The position numbers were made by a program, and so were the translations under genes. A stretch of DNA of 64,000 nt, from the NCBI RefSeq assembly GCF_009903685.1, contig NZ_JAAABI010000002.1, positions 124,001-188,000 of the forward strand, given 5' to 3'. Shown piece by piece: positions 1-8,221 of this stretch (the first letter of the stretch is position 1; each line of letters starts with the position of its first letter). The notes beneath the pieces are model-generated. The model saw nothing but the letters and a program-made list of their open reading frames with translations, was not told the DNA's origin and did not search any database. This stretch comes from Flagellimonas ochracea. Its GTDB lineage: Bacteria; Bacteroidota; Bacteroidia; Flavobacteriales; Flavobacteriaceae.

Positions 1-160
1 GATTATCCAACAGGGACTGTTTGGTTTTGAAGGGGCTTTGTGGTGTGATGACAAACCACACTTCATCCAAATCTGAAAATTCCACCATATGATTGGCAAT
101 GACCAAGTGACCAATATGTATGGGATTGAAGGTTCCGAAAAACAGCCCAACCTTTTTCAT
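1..160 (-). CDS. nadD: nicotinate-nucleotide adenylyltransferase, 5' part only
   Basis: Transfers AMP from ATP to nicotinate mononucleotide in cytoplasmic NAD synthesis. Reading the minus strand from the ATG at 160 gives about 53 residues beginning [18 protein letters not shown]. The [10 protein letters not shown] segment is the nucleotide-binding signature of the NadD/cytidylyltransferase superfamily (GxFxPxHxGH), and [12 protein letters not shown] matches the next conserved strand. The rest of the gene lies outside the left edge. It starts 4 bases after the gmk stop, so it is almost certainly co-transcribed in yicC-gmk-nadD, an order common in Bacteroidota. Confidence 0.9.
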   Translation of the reverse strand, partial: MKKVGLFFGTFNPIHIGHLVIANHMVEFSDLDEVWFVITPQSPFKTKQSLLDN

Positions 161-164
161 GTTC

Positions 165-764
165 TTATTCCTCTTCCTGGTTAGGTGTGGAGGCCCCAAC
201 AAAATCTGCAACTAGTTGATGGGCTTCTTTTAAGGCAATTTCCAGGTCGTAATTTTTAATGACTTTGTCAAACTGGGGTGCAGTTGCCAGTTCCACCGAA
301 GCCTTGGCCACCCGCATATTTATTTTATCGTCGCTTTCTGTACTGCGCTTCTTCAACCTGATTTTTAGTTCATCCACACTGGGTGGTTTCACAAATACCG
401 CAAGTGTCTGCTTCGGATATTTCTTCTTTATCCGCAATCCTCCTACCACATCGATATCAAAAATTACATTCTTCCCTTCTGCCCAAAGACGCGCTACTTC
501 ACTTTTCAAAGTACCATAAAAATTATCCCGATATACCTCTTCCCATTCTAAAAAATCATCATTTTTAATATGCTTCTTAAATTCTGAAATGGACATAAAA
601 TAATAATTGACACCATGCTTTTCCCTTCCCCTGCGAGGGCGCGATGTTGCTGAAACCGAAAAAGCGAGGTTCAGTTCGGGTTGCTCCAACAAATACTTGA
701 CGATTGTAGTCTTACCGCTTCCGGAGGGTGCCGAAAAAATAATAAGTTTTCCTCCTTCCGTCAT
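165..764 (-). CDS. gmk: guanylate kinase
   Basis: Phosphorylates GMP to GDP with ATP in the cytoplasm. At 199 residues it has the usual length. The P-loop APSGSGKTT is at residues 12-20, followed by the GMP-binding region [17 protein letters not shown] and the conserved [15 protein letters not shown] stretch. The start codon overlaps the yicC stop as ATGA (761-764), which indicates translational coupling; nadD begins 4 bases after its stop. No anomalies were seen. Confidence 0.97.
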   Translation of the reverse strand: MTEGGKLIIFSAPSGSGKTTIVKYLLEQPELNLAFSVSATSRPRRGREKHGVNYYFMSISEFKKHIKNDDFLEWEEVYRDNFYGTLKSEVARLWAEGKNVIFDIDVVGGLRIKKKYPKQTLAVFVKPPSVDELKIRLKKRSTESDDKINMRVAKASVELATAPQFDKVIKNYDLEIALKEAHQLVADFVGASTPNQEEE

Positions 765-1618
765 AATACGTTGAGCATTTGTTCCTTTATCTTCTCCAAT
801 TCATCTTTCATCTGTACCACTAATTGTTGCATCGGAGCATAGTTGGCCTTGGAGCCGATCGTGTTGATTTCCCTTCCTATTTCTTGGGAAATAAACCCTA
901 GCTTTTTTCCATTGGAATCATCGGAATGGAGGGTGGTTTCAAAATAATCCAAGTGATTGGCCAATCGCACTTTTTCTTCGGTGATATCGTACTTCTCAAG
1001 ATAATAGGTCAACTCTTGTTCAAATCTGTTGGCATCCACCTCAACTTTTAGGTCGGCCACGGCCTTGTCCAATCGTTCCCTAATGGTACCCAAGCGTTCT
1101 GGGTCCAATCCCTTGATCTTCTCAAGCAAGATATTTAGATTCTTGATCCGCTGCACAAAGTCCTTTTCCAAAACCTTGCCTTCTTCACTGCGGAAGGCGC
1201 TGATTTCTTCCAATGCTTGATTCGTTGCCGCCTTTATGGCCTCGTATTCCGCAGCATCAATGTCATCCTTATCGGTTTTTAAGGTATCGGGCATGCGAAG
1301 GGCCAGTTCGAGCAACTTTAGGTCATCTCCTTGGGCTATTTGGGACAATTGCTCCATATATTTTTTCACCACCCCTTGATTTACCTCCGCTGTGGTTTCT
1401 TCGCCAGTGATTTCCACATACAGTCCAAAATCCACTTTGCCTCTTATCAAAGTGTCGGCGATCATTTTGCGTAATTCCAGTTCTTTTTCACGGTACGATT
1501 GCGGCATCCGGGCATTGATGTCCAAGTTTTTACTGTTGAGCGATTTCAACTCGACGGTAATCTTTTTGGAAGGCAGCTGAACCACGTGCTTTCCAAAGCC
1601 GGTCATGGATTGTATCAT
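761..1618 (-). CDS. yicC: YicC/YloC family endoribonuclease
   Basis: Member of the YicC family, whose E. coli and B. subtilis members act as endoribonucleases. The N-terminus MIQSMTGFGKH is the family hallmark, so I place the start at 1618; an upstream in-frame ATG at 1624 would add only two residues. The C-terminus carries the second hallmark, GREINTIGSKAN followed by a charged helix (DUF1732). About 285 residues, the normal size. First gene of the yicC-gmk-nadD operon, with a TACCTTTG promoter element just upstream. Confidence 0.93.
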   Translation of the reverse strand: MIQSMTGFGKHVVQLPSKKITVELKSLNSKNLDINARMPQSYREKELELRKMIADTLIRGKVDFGLYVEITGEETTAEVNQGVVKKYMEQLSQIAQGDDLKLLELALRMPDTLKTDKDDIDAAEYEAIKAATNQALEEISAFRSEEGKVLEKDFVQRIKNLNILLEKIKGLDPERLGTIRERLDKAVADLKVEVDANRFEQELTYYLEKYDITEEKVRLANHLDYFETTLHSDDSNGKKLGFISQEIGREINTIGSKANYAPMQQLVVQMKDELEKIKEQMLNVL

Positions 1619-1637
1619 AAACAATGATAAATTTTGC

Positions 1638-1645
1638 CAAAGGTA
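1638..1645 (-). promoter_or_regulatory. -7 promoter element for yicC-gmk-nadD
   Basis: The minus strand reads TACCTTTG, a full match to the Bacteroidota housekeeping -7 consensus TAnnTTTG, 20 bases before the yicC start. I see no good -33 TTTG at the expected spacing, so the call rests on one element and its position. Confidence 0.5.
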
Positions 1646-1703
1646 ACCAAAATAGCCATTTGCCCTTTTGATATAGTTGGCGCAATATTGGGCAAAACAA
1701 TCA

Positions 1704-2462
1704 CTAATCGAGCTCCCTGACCCAAATGTTCCTATAGCTAACCCGGCTATTGTCCCTATGGTCCTGAAGTATTATAGGAGCCTTGCCATGGGTTTTATAT
1801 TTGGGCCATCCACGGTATTCTGTGGGACCTTCCAGTTCAAAATTATCTTGAATCAATACCCCATTATGAAGAACCGTCATGGTTGCCGGCTTTACAATAT
1901 TACCCCCTCGGCTGAACTCAGGGGCATGAAATATTATGTCGTAGGTATTCCATTCGCCAGAGGGCACTGAAGCCATGGCCAAGGGGATGCTCTGCTTGTA
2001 TATTGACCCCACCTGGCCGTTTACATAAGTATCGTTACCGTTATTGTCCAAAACCTGAACTTCGTACCGGCCCTGAAGAAAGACACCGCTATTCGCTCGA
2101 CTCTGGCCTTTTCCTTTGACTTCTTTGGGCGATTTCCATTCTATATGCAACTGAACACTTCCAAAATTCCTTTTGGTTCTTATATCTCCGGTCTGGTCTT
2201 TTACCGTCATGCTGCCGTCCTCATTGAGGTGCCAATTTGCTTCGGTACTGTCCGCAACACTGATCCACTCATTCAAATTTGTGCCGTCAAAAAGAACAAT
2301 GGCATCACTAGGAGCAGCCCCGTGCTTGCCAGGTACAACTTGTGGAGGTACCGGTTCATATAACTCGGTGTCCTCAGGTTCGGTGGGTTCTTTATCCTGG
2401 CCGAACGTAAAACCGAAAGTCAATGCAAACAATGCTATTAAAATAATTTGTGCTCTAATCAT
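1704..2462 (-). CDS. exported DUF1080 (3-keto-disaccharide hydrolase family) protein
   Basis: PF06439 (DUF1080) protein of 252 residues, a concanavalin-like fold; the Pfam family is now named 3-keto-disaccharide hydrolase. An N-terminal signal peptide (hydrophobic residues 6-21, cleavage near FTFGQ) puts it in the periplasm. Family signatures seen are IVLFDGTNLNEW near residue 55, ANSGVFLQGRYEVQVLDN in the middle and GKAPIILQDHRDNSRVSYRNIWV at the end (full strand order as in the family). It lies just downstream, on the same strand, of a TIM-barrel isomerase and near Gfo/Idh and GMC genes, the usual context of keto-sugar metabolism. The exact substrate cannot be read from sequence. Confidence 0.9.
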   Translation of the reverse strand: MIRAQIILIALFALTFGFTFGQDKEPTEPEDTELYEPVPPQVVPGKHGAAPSDAIVLFDGTNLNEWISVADSTEANWHLNEDGSMTVKDQTGDIRTKRNFGSVQLHIEWKSPKEVKGKGQSRANSGVFLQGRYEVQVLDNNGNDTYVNGQVGSIYKQSIPLAMASVPSGEWNTYDIIFHAPEFSRGGNIVKPATMTVLHNGVLIQDNFELEGPTEYRGWPKYKTHGKAPIILQDHRDNSRVSYRNIWVRELD

Positions 2463-2509
2463 GCTATTTTTTTGATTTTAATGACGATGTTTCGGTGGGC
2501 TACAAATTT

Positions 2510-3562
2510 TTATAATCCCAATATTCTTTTCAGTTGGTCGGAATCGATTTCCGCGCCAGCAAAATCGTCAAATGTTTTTGTGGTTGCCTCTATAATATGG
2601 TCTTTAATAAACATAGCGCCTTCCCTAGCTCCTTGTTCCGGACTTTTAATGCAACATTCCCATTCCATAACCGCCCATACATCACATCCATACTGTGTAA
2701 GTTTGGAGAAAATGGTCTTGAAATCAATTTGTCCATCGCCTAAGGAGCGATATCTCCCTGCACGATCGCCCCAATCATTATATCCTCCAAAGGCTCCCTT
2801 TTTACCAGTGGGATTGAATTCGGAATCCTTTACATGAAACGCTTTGATGAACTCGTGGTAATGGTCGATGTACTCAATATAATCCAGTTGTTGCAGCACA
2901 AAATGACTCGGGTCGTACAGAATATTCACCCGTTGGTGGTTGCCCGTGGCTTCCAAAAACCTTTCAAAGGTATCCCCGTCATGCAGGTCTTCCCCTGGAT
3001 GGATTTCGTAACAGACATCAACTCCCTCTTCATCAAAGTGATTTAGAATGGGCATCCATCTTTTGGCCAGTTCGTCAAACCCCATCTCCACCAATCCTGC
3101 TGGTCGTTGCGGCCAAGGATGGGCGGTATGCCAAAGCAAGGCTCCCGAAAATGTGGCATGCGCCTTTATTCCCATCCTTCGGCTGGCGGTAGCTGCTTTC
3201 TTTACCGTTTCAATCGCCCATTTTGTCCTTTCTTTCGGTTTACCCTTAAGGACATCAGGGGCAAAATTATCAAACATGATATCGTAAGCCGGATGGACCG
3301 CAACCAACTGCCCCTGCAAATGAGTGGATAGCTCGGTGATTTCCAATCCGTATGAATTTATTTTTCCTTTAAGTTCATCGCAATAGTCCTGGCTTTCGGC
3401 AGCTTTGTCCAAATCGATAAGAAAAGTCTCCCATGTTGGGATTTGAATACCTTTGTATCCCAGGTCAGAGGCCCATTTGCAAAGTCCGTCAAGCGAATTG
3501 AAAGGAGGTTGACTATCCACAAACTGGGCCAAGAATACCGCAGGTCCCTTTATTGTCTTCAT
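2510..3562 (-). CDS. sugar phosphate isomerase/epimerase family TIM barrel (cytoplasmic)
   Basis: AP-endonuclease-2/xylose-isomerase-like TIM barrel (PF01261), 350 residues, no signal peptide. Probable metal ligands are in CYEIHPGED, ILYDPSHF, FHVKDSEF and VMEWECC, the four strand ends that carry Glu, Asp/His, His and Glu in this family. Such proteins act as epimerases, isomerases or keto-sugar hydratases on free or phosphorylated sugars. It is followed 47 bases later by the DUF1080 gene on the same strand, suggesting a shared pathway. The substrate is unknown. Confidence 0.88.
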   Translation of the reverse strand: MKTIKGPAVFLAQFVDSQPPFNSLDGLCKWASDLGYKGIQIPTWETFLIDLDKAAESQDYCDELKGKINSYGLEITELSTHLQGQLVAVHPAYDIMFDNFAPDVLKGKPKERTKWAIETVKKAATASRRMGIKAHATFSGALLWHTAHPWPQRPAGLVEMGFDELAKRWMPILNHFDEEGVDVCYEIHPGEDLHDGDTFERFLEATGNHQRVNILYDPSHFVLQQLDYIEYIDHYHEFIKAFHVKDSEFNPTGKKGAFGGYNDWGDRAGRYRSLGDGQIDFKTIFSKLTQYGCDVWAVMEWECCIKSPEQGAREGAMFIKDHIIEATTKTFDDFAGAEIDSDQLKRILGL

Positions 3563-3718
3563 TGAAATTGGTTTTTAGGTGTTGGTAAATCCGTCAATAA
3601 TTACGATTTATACCATATATTTAAGAAAAATCTATGCTCCGTTATGTCTTCGTAGCAAGTCATAAATATAGCGATTCGTTAACAATTAGTGTGTCATAAA
3701 TCTTCTTAAATACTACTT

Positions 3719-4183
3719 ATGGAAAATGCTTCTGCCCGCAATCTTTGGGGCGATTTTTTAGACAAACACTTGGAGTTCGCCTCCGAAGATGCTCCCAAGG
3801 TGATTCATTTCTGCGATAATGAAAAGGATGCCAACATTTGTGCTGATTTGGTCTGCAAGGATGTTAAAAGAGCCACATCACATTCTCTTTTAGGGCTCCA
3901 ACTCAGACACGAGGAACTGCCCCGAATTGGTGATTTTGCCGTGGTCACCGACTGGGCGGGCAAGGCAAAATGTGTCATCCGGACCACATCGGTTAGATTG
4001 ATTCCTTTTTTCAGCGTTCGGGAAGAACATGCCCGATTAGAGGGAGAAGGTGATAAAAGTCTACAGCATTGGAAAGAAACCCATTGGGACTATTATACCC
4101 GTGAGCTTTCCGAATTTGGCAGAACACCGAGGGAAAGCATGATTATTGTTTTTGAGGAATTTGAAAATCTCTTTCAAAAATAA
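3719..4183 (+). CDS. ASCH domain-containing protein
   Basis: A 154-residue cytoplasmic protein matching the ASCH fold (PF04266), a PUA-related RNA-binding domain. The typical features are the motif LGLQLRHEELPRIGDFAVV, the central strand KAKCVIRTTSVRLIPF, and the C-terminal pattern EGDKSLQHWKETHWDYY found in the ASCH subgroup with residues for a possible active site. Some members of this group are amidohydrolases on acetylated cytidine; whether this one is cannot be said. It is alone on the plus strand inside a minus-strand sugar locus, so it is probably unrelated to its neighbours. Confidence 0.88.
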   Translation: MENASARNLWGDFLDKHLEFASEDAPKVIHFCDNEKDANICADLVCKDVKRATSHSLLGLQLRHEELPRIGDFAVVTDWAGKAKCVIRTTSVRLIPFFSVREEHARLEGEGDKSLQHWKETHWDYYTRELSEFGRTPRESMIIVFEEFENLFQK

Positions 4184-4233
4184 TGGCCGCCCTTTGAGCG
4201 ACCATCATCTTCATAATTTATAGCAAGGTAGCG

Positions 4234-5370
4234 TTAGTCCAATCCTACCCAAACATTGCCCTGTTTGTGCGATGCCACAGTACTTTCAATGAAATTAAGT
4301 CCGCGAACACCATCGGCCATGGTTGGGAATTCTCCATCATTGTATTCCTCTCCTCTAATGGCCCGTGCAACCCCTAGGTAGATGTTTGCCATGGCATCAA
4401 AAATGCCTTCGGGATGTCCGGGAGGTAGTTTGGTACCATCCAAAGATAATTTGGAATTGTACTGATGCCCTGGTTTGTAAACCTGAAGTGGTTCCGGGTC
4501 ATTCAACCTGTATAGATAGTTAGGATTTTCCTGTTCCCATTTCAACCCCCCTTTTTGACCGTAAATGGCGATAGACAGTCCATTTTCTTCTCCAGTGGCC
4601 ACCTGACTGGCCCTAATCACCCCTTTTACATGCTTGCCCATTCGAATCAATACCGTTCCATCCATATCCATTTGGTTGTCATCGTATAGGTAATTGAAAT
4701 CGCACAGCAGTGATTCAACTTGCAATCCGGTGGTAAACTCTATCATATTAAAGGCATGTACACCAATATCGCCCATGCAAGAACTAATACCTGCTTTTTT
4801 TGGGTCTAACCGCCATACCGTGGAGCGTTTTTCCTTGTCATGGATTATCGGGTTCATCCATCCCTGATAGTATTGCGCATCCACTTTATGGACTTTTCCA
4901 ATCACACCTTCCTTAATCATTTCGCGCATTTGGCGAACCATGGGATATCCTGTATAGGTATGGGTTACGGCAAAGACCGTTCCCGCCTTCTTCAGGGTAT
5001 CTCGAAGAATTTTAGCTTCTTCGTATGTGGTGGTCATTGGTTTTTCGCAAATGACGTGAAACCCATTGTCCAAAAGCTTCTTAGCCATGGGGAAGTGTAA
5101 AAAATTGGGGGTCAATATGGAGCAGACTTGTATGCGCTCTTCCTTTGGAAGTTTTAACTCGGCCTCAACCAAGGCGTCCAAGTCATTATAGATACGATTT
5201 GTTGGAATGTCAATTTCTTGGGCAAACTTGATGCTTTCATCGTATTCTGCATTGAAGACCCCTCCGGTGATTACATAATTATCGTTAATGAAGGATGCCA
5301 CTCTGTGCAATACCCCAATCAGGGAATCTCCCCCTCCTCCAAGTATTCCAAGTCTGATTTTTTTTGGCAT
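4234..5370 (-). CDS. Gfo/Idh/MocA family oxidoreductase (cytoplasmic)
   Basis: NAD(P)-dependent sugar oxidoreductase of 378 residues. It has an N-terminal Rossmann fold with LGILGGGGDS at residues 7-16, the catalytic-region motif CEKPMTTTYEEA near residue 110, and a C-terminal alpha/beta domain with the substrate-binding SSCMGDIGVHAFNM. It has no export signal, unlike the paralogue at 26600. It starts a few bases downstream of the MFS permease gene (4-base gap), so the pair is co-transcribed: import of a sugar followed by oxidation or reduction. Keto-sugar reduction fits the locus but is inference. Confidence 0.92.
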   Translation of the reverse strand: MPKKIRLGILGGGGDSLIGVLHRVASFINDNYVITGGVFNAEYDESIKFAQEIDIPTNRIYNDLDALVEAELKLPKEERIQVCSILTPNFLHFPMAKKLLDNGFHVICEKPMTTTYEEAKILRDTLKKAGTVFAVTHTYTGYPMVRQMREMIKEGVIGKVHKVDAQYYQGWMNPIIHDKEKRSTVWRLDPKKAGISSCMGDIGVHAFNMIEFTTGLQVESLLCDFNYLYDDNQMDMDGTVLIRMGKHVKGVIRASQVATGEENGLSIAIYGQKGGLKWEQENPNYLYRLNDPEPLQVYKPGHQYNSKLSLDGTKLPPGHPEGIFDAMANIYLGVARAIRGEEYNDGEFPTMADGVRGLNFIESTVASHKQGNVWVGLD

Positions 5371-5374
5371 AGAT

Positions 5375-6601
5375 CTATTCTTTGTATTCTATTTCTTCAT
5401 TTTTAAAAAGGATTGCAAAAAGTACCAGTACCACTGCGGCAAAAATAGCAGGGAAAGTCCAGATATGTTTCCAATCATGCACATTTTCAGATATCAAGTA
5501 TGAATCTGTGATTTTTCCGGCCACCCAAAAACCAATCAGCATACCCACACCATAGGTGGCCAAAGTAATCAATCCTTGCGCCGCGCTTTTGTATTTTTCC
5601 CCCGCTTTGGAATCGGTATAAATTTGACCGGAAACAAAAAAGAAGTCATAGCAAATTCCATGAAGAGCAATTCCTATCAACAGCATAAAAGCAAGTTCGC
5701 CCCCGTCACCATAAGCAAATAGTAGGTAACGAACCGTCCAGGCGAGCATCCCGGCCAAAATGGTCATTTTAAATCCAAAACGTTTAAAGAAAAAAGGCAA
5801 CAACAACATAAAAAGCACCTCAGATATTTGCCCAATGGTCATTTTACCCGCAGGATTGGTAACCCCAATCTCACCAAGAAACTGTCCTGCATGTTGATAA
5901 TAAAACGCCAACGGAATACAGATGAGAATGGAAGCAATGAAAAAGATCAAGAAATTGCGATTCTTGAGTAGCTTAAGTGCCTCCAGTCCCAAGATGTCAG
6001 AGATAGATACCTTTTCTCCTTTAGAAGTTTTAGGAGGGGTTTTAGGCAGCGTAAAGCTAAAGATTCCCAATAGGGCCGATGCACCGGCGACCATCAGGAA
6101 AGTATTTTTTAGCAGTCCCTCCTGTACACCAACCTCGCTGTCCCATCCAAAATAACTGATGGCCAACCCTGCCACTATCCAGCCAATTGTGCCGAATACC
6201 CGAACGAAGGCAAATTCTTTCGAAGGATCCTTCATTTGGTTGAAGGCAACGGAGTTTACCAAAGCCAAGGTTGGCATATAAATGATCATGTAACCTAAAA
6301 CATAGGGATAGAATGCTCCAAAATCCACGGCATTGGCTAATTGATACATTAAAACTGCACCTATCAAATGGGAAATTCCAAGTATACGCTCTGCATTGAA
6401 GTAGCGGTCCGCAATCATTCCAACAATAAATGGAGCGATAATGGCTCCCCATGACTGGGTGGAATAGGCCATAGCAATTTCCCCTGCGGAAGTTTTTAGT
6501 GTATTGGGTAAATAAATGCCCATAGTCACAAACCATCCACCCCAAATAAAGAACTCTAGGAACATCATAAGGGACAGTTGAAACTTTGTTGTTGAATTCA
6601 T
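5375..6601 (-). CDS. MFS transporter, nucleoside:H+ symporter (NupG) family
   Basis: A 408-residue inner-membrane permease with 12 predicted helices, of the Nuc_H_symport family (PF03825). The N-terminal FQLSLMMFLEFFIWGGWF and the pairing of long hydrophobic stretches are typical. In Bacteroidota, members annotated as nucleoside permeases often sit with sugar isomerases and Gfo/Idh genes, so a sugar or glycoside may be the real cargo. It lies upstream of, and 4 bases from, the Gfo/Idh gene, with DinB and TIM-barrel genes before it on the same strand. Confidence 0.88.
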   Translation of the reverse strand: MNSTTKFQLSLMMFLEFFIWGGWFVTMGIYLPNTLKTSAGEIAMAYSTQSWGAIIAPFIVGMIADRYFNAERILGISHLIGAVLMYQLANAVDFGAFYPYVLGYMIIYMPTLALVNSVAFNQMKDPSKEFAFVRVFGTIGWIVAGLAISYFGWDSEVGVQEGLLKNTFLMVAGASALLGIFSFTLPKTPPKTSKGEKVSISDILGLEALKLLKNRNFLIFFIASILICIPLAFYYQHAGQFLGEIGVTNPAGKMTIGQISEVLFMLLLPFFFKRFGFKMTILAGMLAWTVRYLLFAYGDGGELAFMLLIGIALHGICYDFFFVSGQIYTDSKAGEKYKSAAQGLITLATYGVGMLIGFWVAGKITDSYLISENVHDWKHIWTFPAIFAAVVLVLFAILFKNEEIEYKE

Positions 6602-6626
6602 GGTATCAATTTAGTGGTTAGTTTGA

Positions 6627-7070
6627 TTATCGTTTGTAAAAGATATAGTCCAAGGGTTCAGGAGCAAGTCCACTGGCTCTAAAGTCCATTAAAATCTGTC
6701 CCCGATGATGTGTGGAATGGTTCACTATATGGTAAAGAATATCTTTTAGTTCATTGGAAAAGGTCCGACCTTCGCTGTTTTCATAATCCACTCTTCTCGT
6801 AAAATCATCAGTGTTCGTTATAATTTCAAAGGATGTTCTTTGATTGTCATAGTGGATGTCACCCCATTTCGCCAAATCATGTATTTGCCATATGTCAAAT
6901 TCTATTGGATTTGAAAGCATTCGTTGGTTCCAAATGTGATGCGCATTCAATATATGACTGAACAGCTTAATGCTCTGCTCTGGAATTTGTTCCATGGAAG
7001 TGCATTGCTCAATCAGTTTTCTGTTGCTATAGAAATTATAATCGAAGAGCTGTTGTAAAAATCCCTTCAT
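6627..7070 (-). CDS. DinB family protein
   Basis: A 147-residue four-helix DinB-like protein (DinB/YfiT superfamily). The metal-binding histidines are recognisable: HILNAHHIWNQR around residue 40 and YHIVNHSTHHRGQIL near residue 115. Related proteins are metal-dependent thiol-S-transferases; the substrate here is unknown. It lies between the periplasmic TIM barrel (10-base gap) and the permease gene (25-base gap) on the same strand, so it is likely in the same transcript, although a link to sugar metabolism is not obvious. Confidence 0.88.
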   Translation of the reverse strand: MKGFLQQLFDYNFYSNRKLIEQCTSMEQIPEQSIKLFSHILNAHHIWNQRMLSNPIEFDIWQIHDLAKWGDIHYDNQRTSFEIITNTDDFTRRVDYENSEGRTFSNELKDILYHIVNHSTHHRGQILMDFRASGLAPEPLDYIFYKR

Positions 7071-7080
7071 AAGGTTTTTT

Positions 7081-8085
7081 TTAAGTCAAGGTGTCCATTG
7101 CGGTTTGCAATAGTTTTTTGGTAGCCATTATTCCATCTTTCTCGCTAAGCTCGTTCCCTTCATATTCAACTCCAATGAAACCACTGTATCCTGCGTTTTT
7201 CACAATTTGAAGCATTTTGGGGTAATCGATAACCGTTTCGTTGCCGTCCTCATCAAAATTATAAGATTTTGCACTTACTGCTTTGGCATACGGCATCAAT
7301 TCCTCAACGCCTTTATACTTATCATACTCCTCCAGACATTTAGACTCATAATAAGACCCATCCTCCCGCTTGATGCAGAAATTACCAAAATCGGGCAGGG
7401 TGCCACAATTGTCCATATCAACTTTTTTCATCACCTCAACTAAAAGTTTGGCATTGGATGAGGGGCCTCCGTGGTTCTCCACGATAATGTTGATGTTTTT
7501 ATCCTTGGCATAGGCAGCCAACATGCTTAACCCGTCCACAGAGGCATCGACCCAAAGGTCTGGGTCCATGACACCGTTTAAATTAACGCGTATGGAATGG
7601 CAGCCCATGGCGGCGGCGGCATCGACCCATTTGTGATGGTTCTCAACGTTCTTTTTTCTTTGGTCGGCACCTTCGGCAGCCAAGTCGCCTTGACCATCTA
7701 CCATGATCAATAAATTTTCCAGTCCATGTTTCTTGCTTTCTGCATTACATCTATCCACAAAAGCTTGCATGGCCTCTTCAGAAAAATCACTCTTTTCCAG
7801 TTCTGAATAATAGAGGTAACTTACGTACTCTAACCCTTCAAATCCCCAATCTTTTGCCTTTTCTGCAAACAGGTAGGGGTCAACACCATCTTCTAATATC
7901 ATCCTATGAATGGACCACTGTGCCAAGGAGAGTTTAAACAGAGGAGATGTCTGCTCTGCCATTGCATCCTCGGTTTTTGAAGCATCCTCTTCTTTTTTGT
8001 TATCAGTCTTACAGCTATAAATTCCAAACAGTGAAAGTGCGATGCCCGCTCTGGAACCATTCTGAATAAAATTTCTTCTTTTCAT
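7081..8085 (-). CDS. exported sugar isomerase/epimerase-like lipoprotein (TIM barrel)
   Basis: A 334-residue xylose-isomerase-like TIM barrel (PF01261) with an N-terminal KRRNFIQNG twin-arginine motif and a lipobox ending at Cys25 (FGIYSC). It is therefore probably Tat-exported and lipidated, unlike the cytoplasmic paralogue at 2510. A low-complexity linker rich in K, E and D follows. Metal-site strands include NIIVENHGG, TLPDFGNFC and GVEYEGNEL. It is the first gene of the 8085-to-4234 block and diverges from the GMC dehydrogenase. A periplasmic keto-sugar hydratase or isomerase is the best guess. Confidence 0.88.
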   Translation of the reverse strand: MKRRNFIQNGSRAGIALSLFGIYSCKTDNKKEEDASKTEDAMAEQTSPLFKLSLAQWSIHRMILEDGVDPYLFAEKAKDWGFEGLEYVSYLYYSELEKSDFSEEAMQAFVDRCNAESKKHGLENLLIMVDGQGDLAAEGADQRKKNVENHHKWVDAAAAMGCHSIRVNLNGVMDPDLWVDASVDGLSMLAAYAKDKNINIIVENHGGPSSNAKLLVEVMKKVDMDNCGTLPDFGNFCIKREDGSYYESKCLEEYDKYKGVEELMPYAKAVSAKSYNFDEDGNETVIDYPKMLQIVKNAGYSGFIGVEYEGNELSEKDGIMATKKLLQTAMDTLT

Positions 8086-8221
8086 AGGATGCTAATTTGG
8101 CGATTTGCAGTGAATCCAAAAACTACAACGTTATAGTAGTGAATTCGCAATAAACATAGGGTTTAAATGTAGAAAATTAATTTAATAATTAATACATTTA
8201 GGAATTAAACAATACTCATAA

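Noticed and set aside
6057..6545. Minus-strand 162-codon frame inside the MFS permease gene
   Set aside because: It is a different frame of the same strand as a clear 12-helix permease and has no family resemblance.
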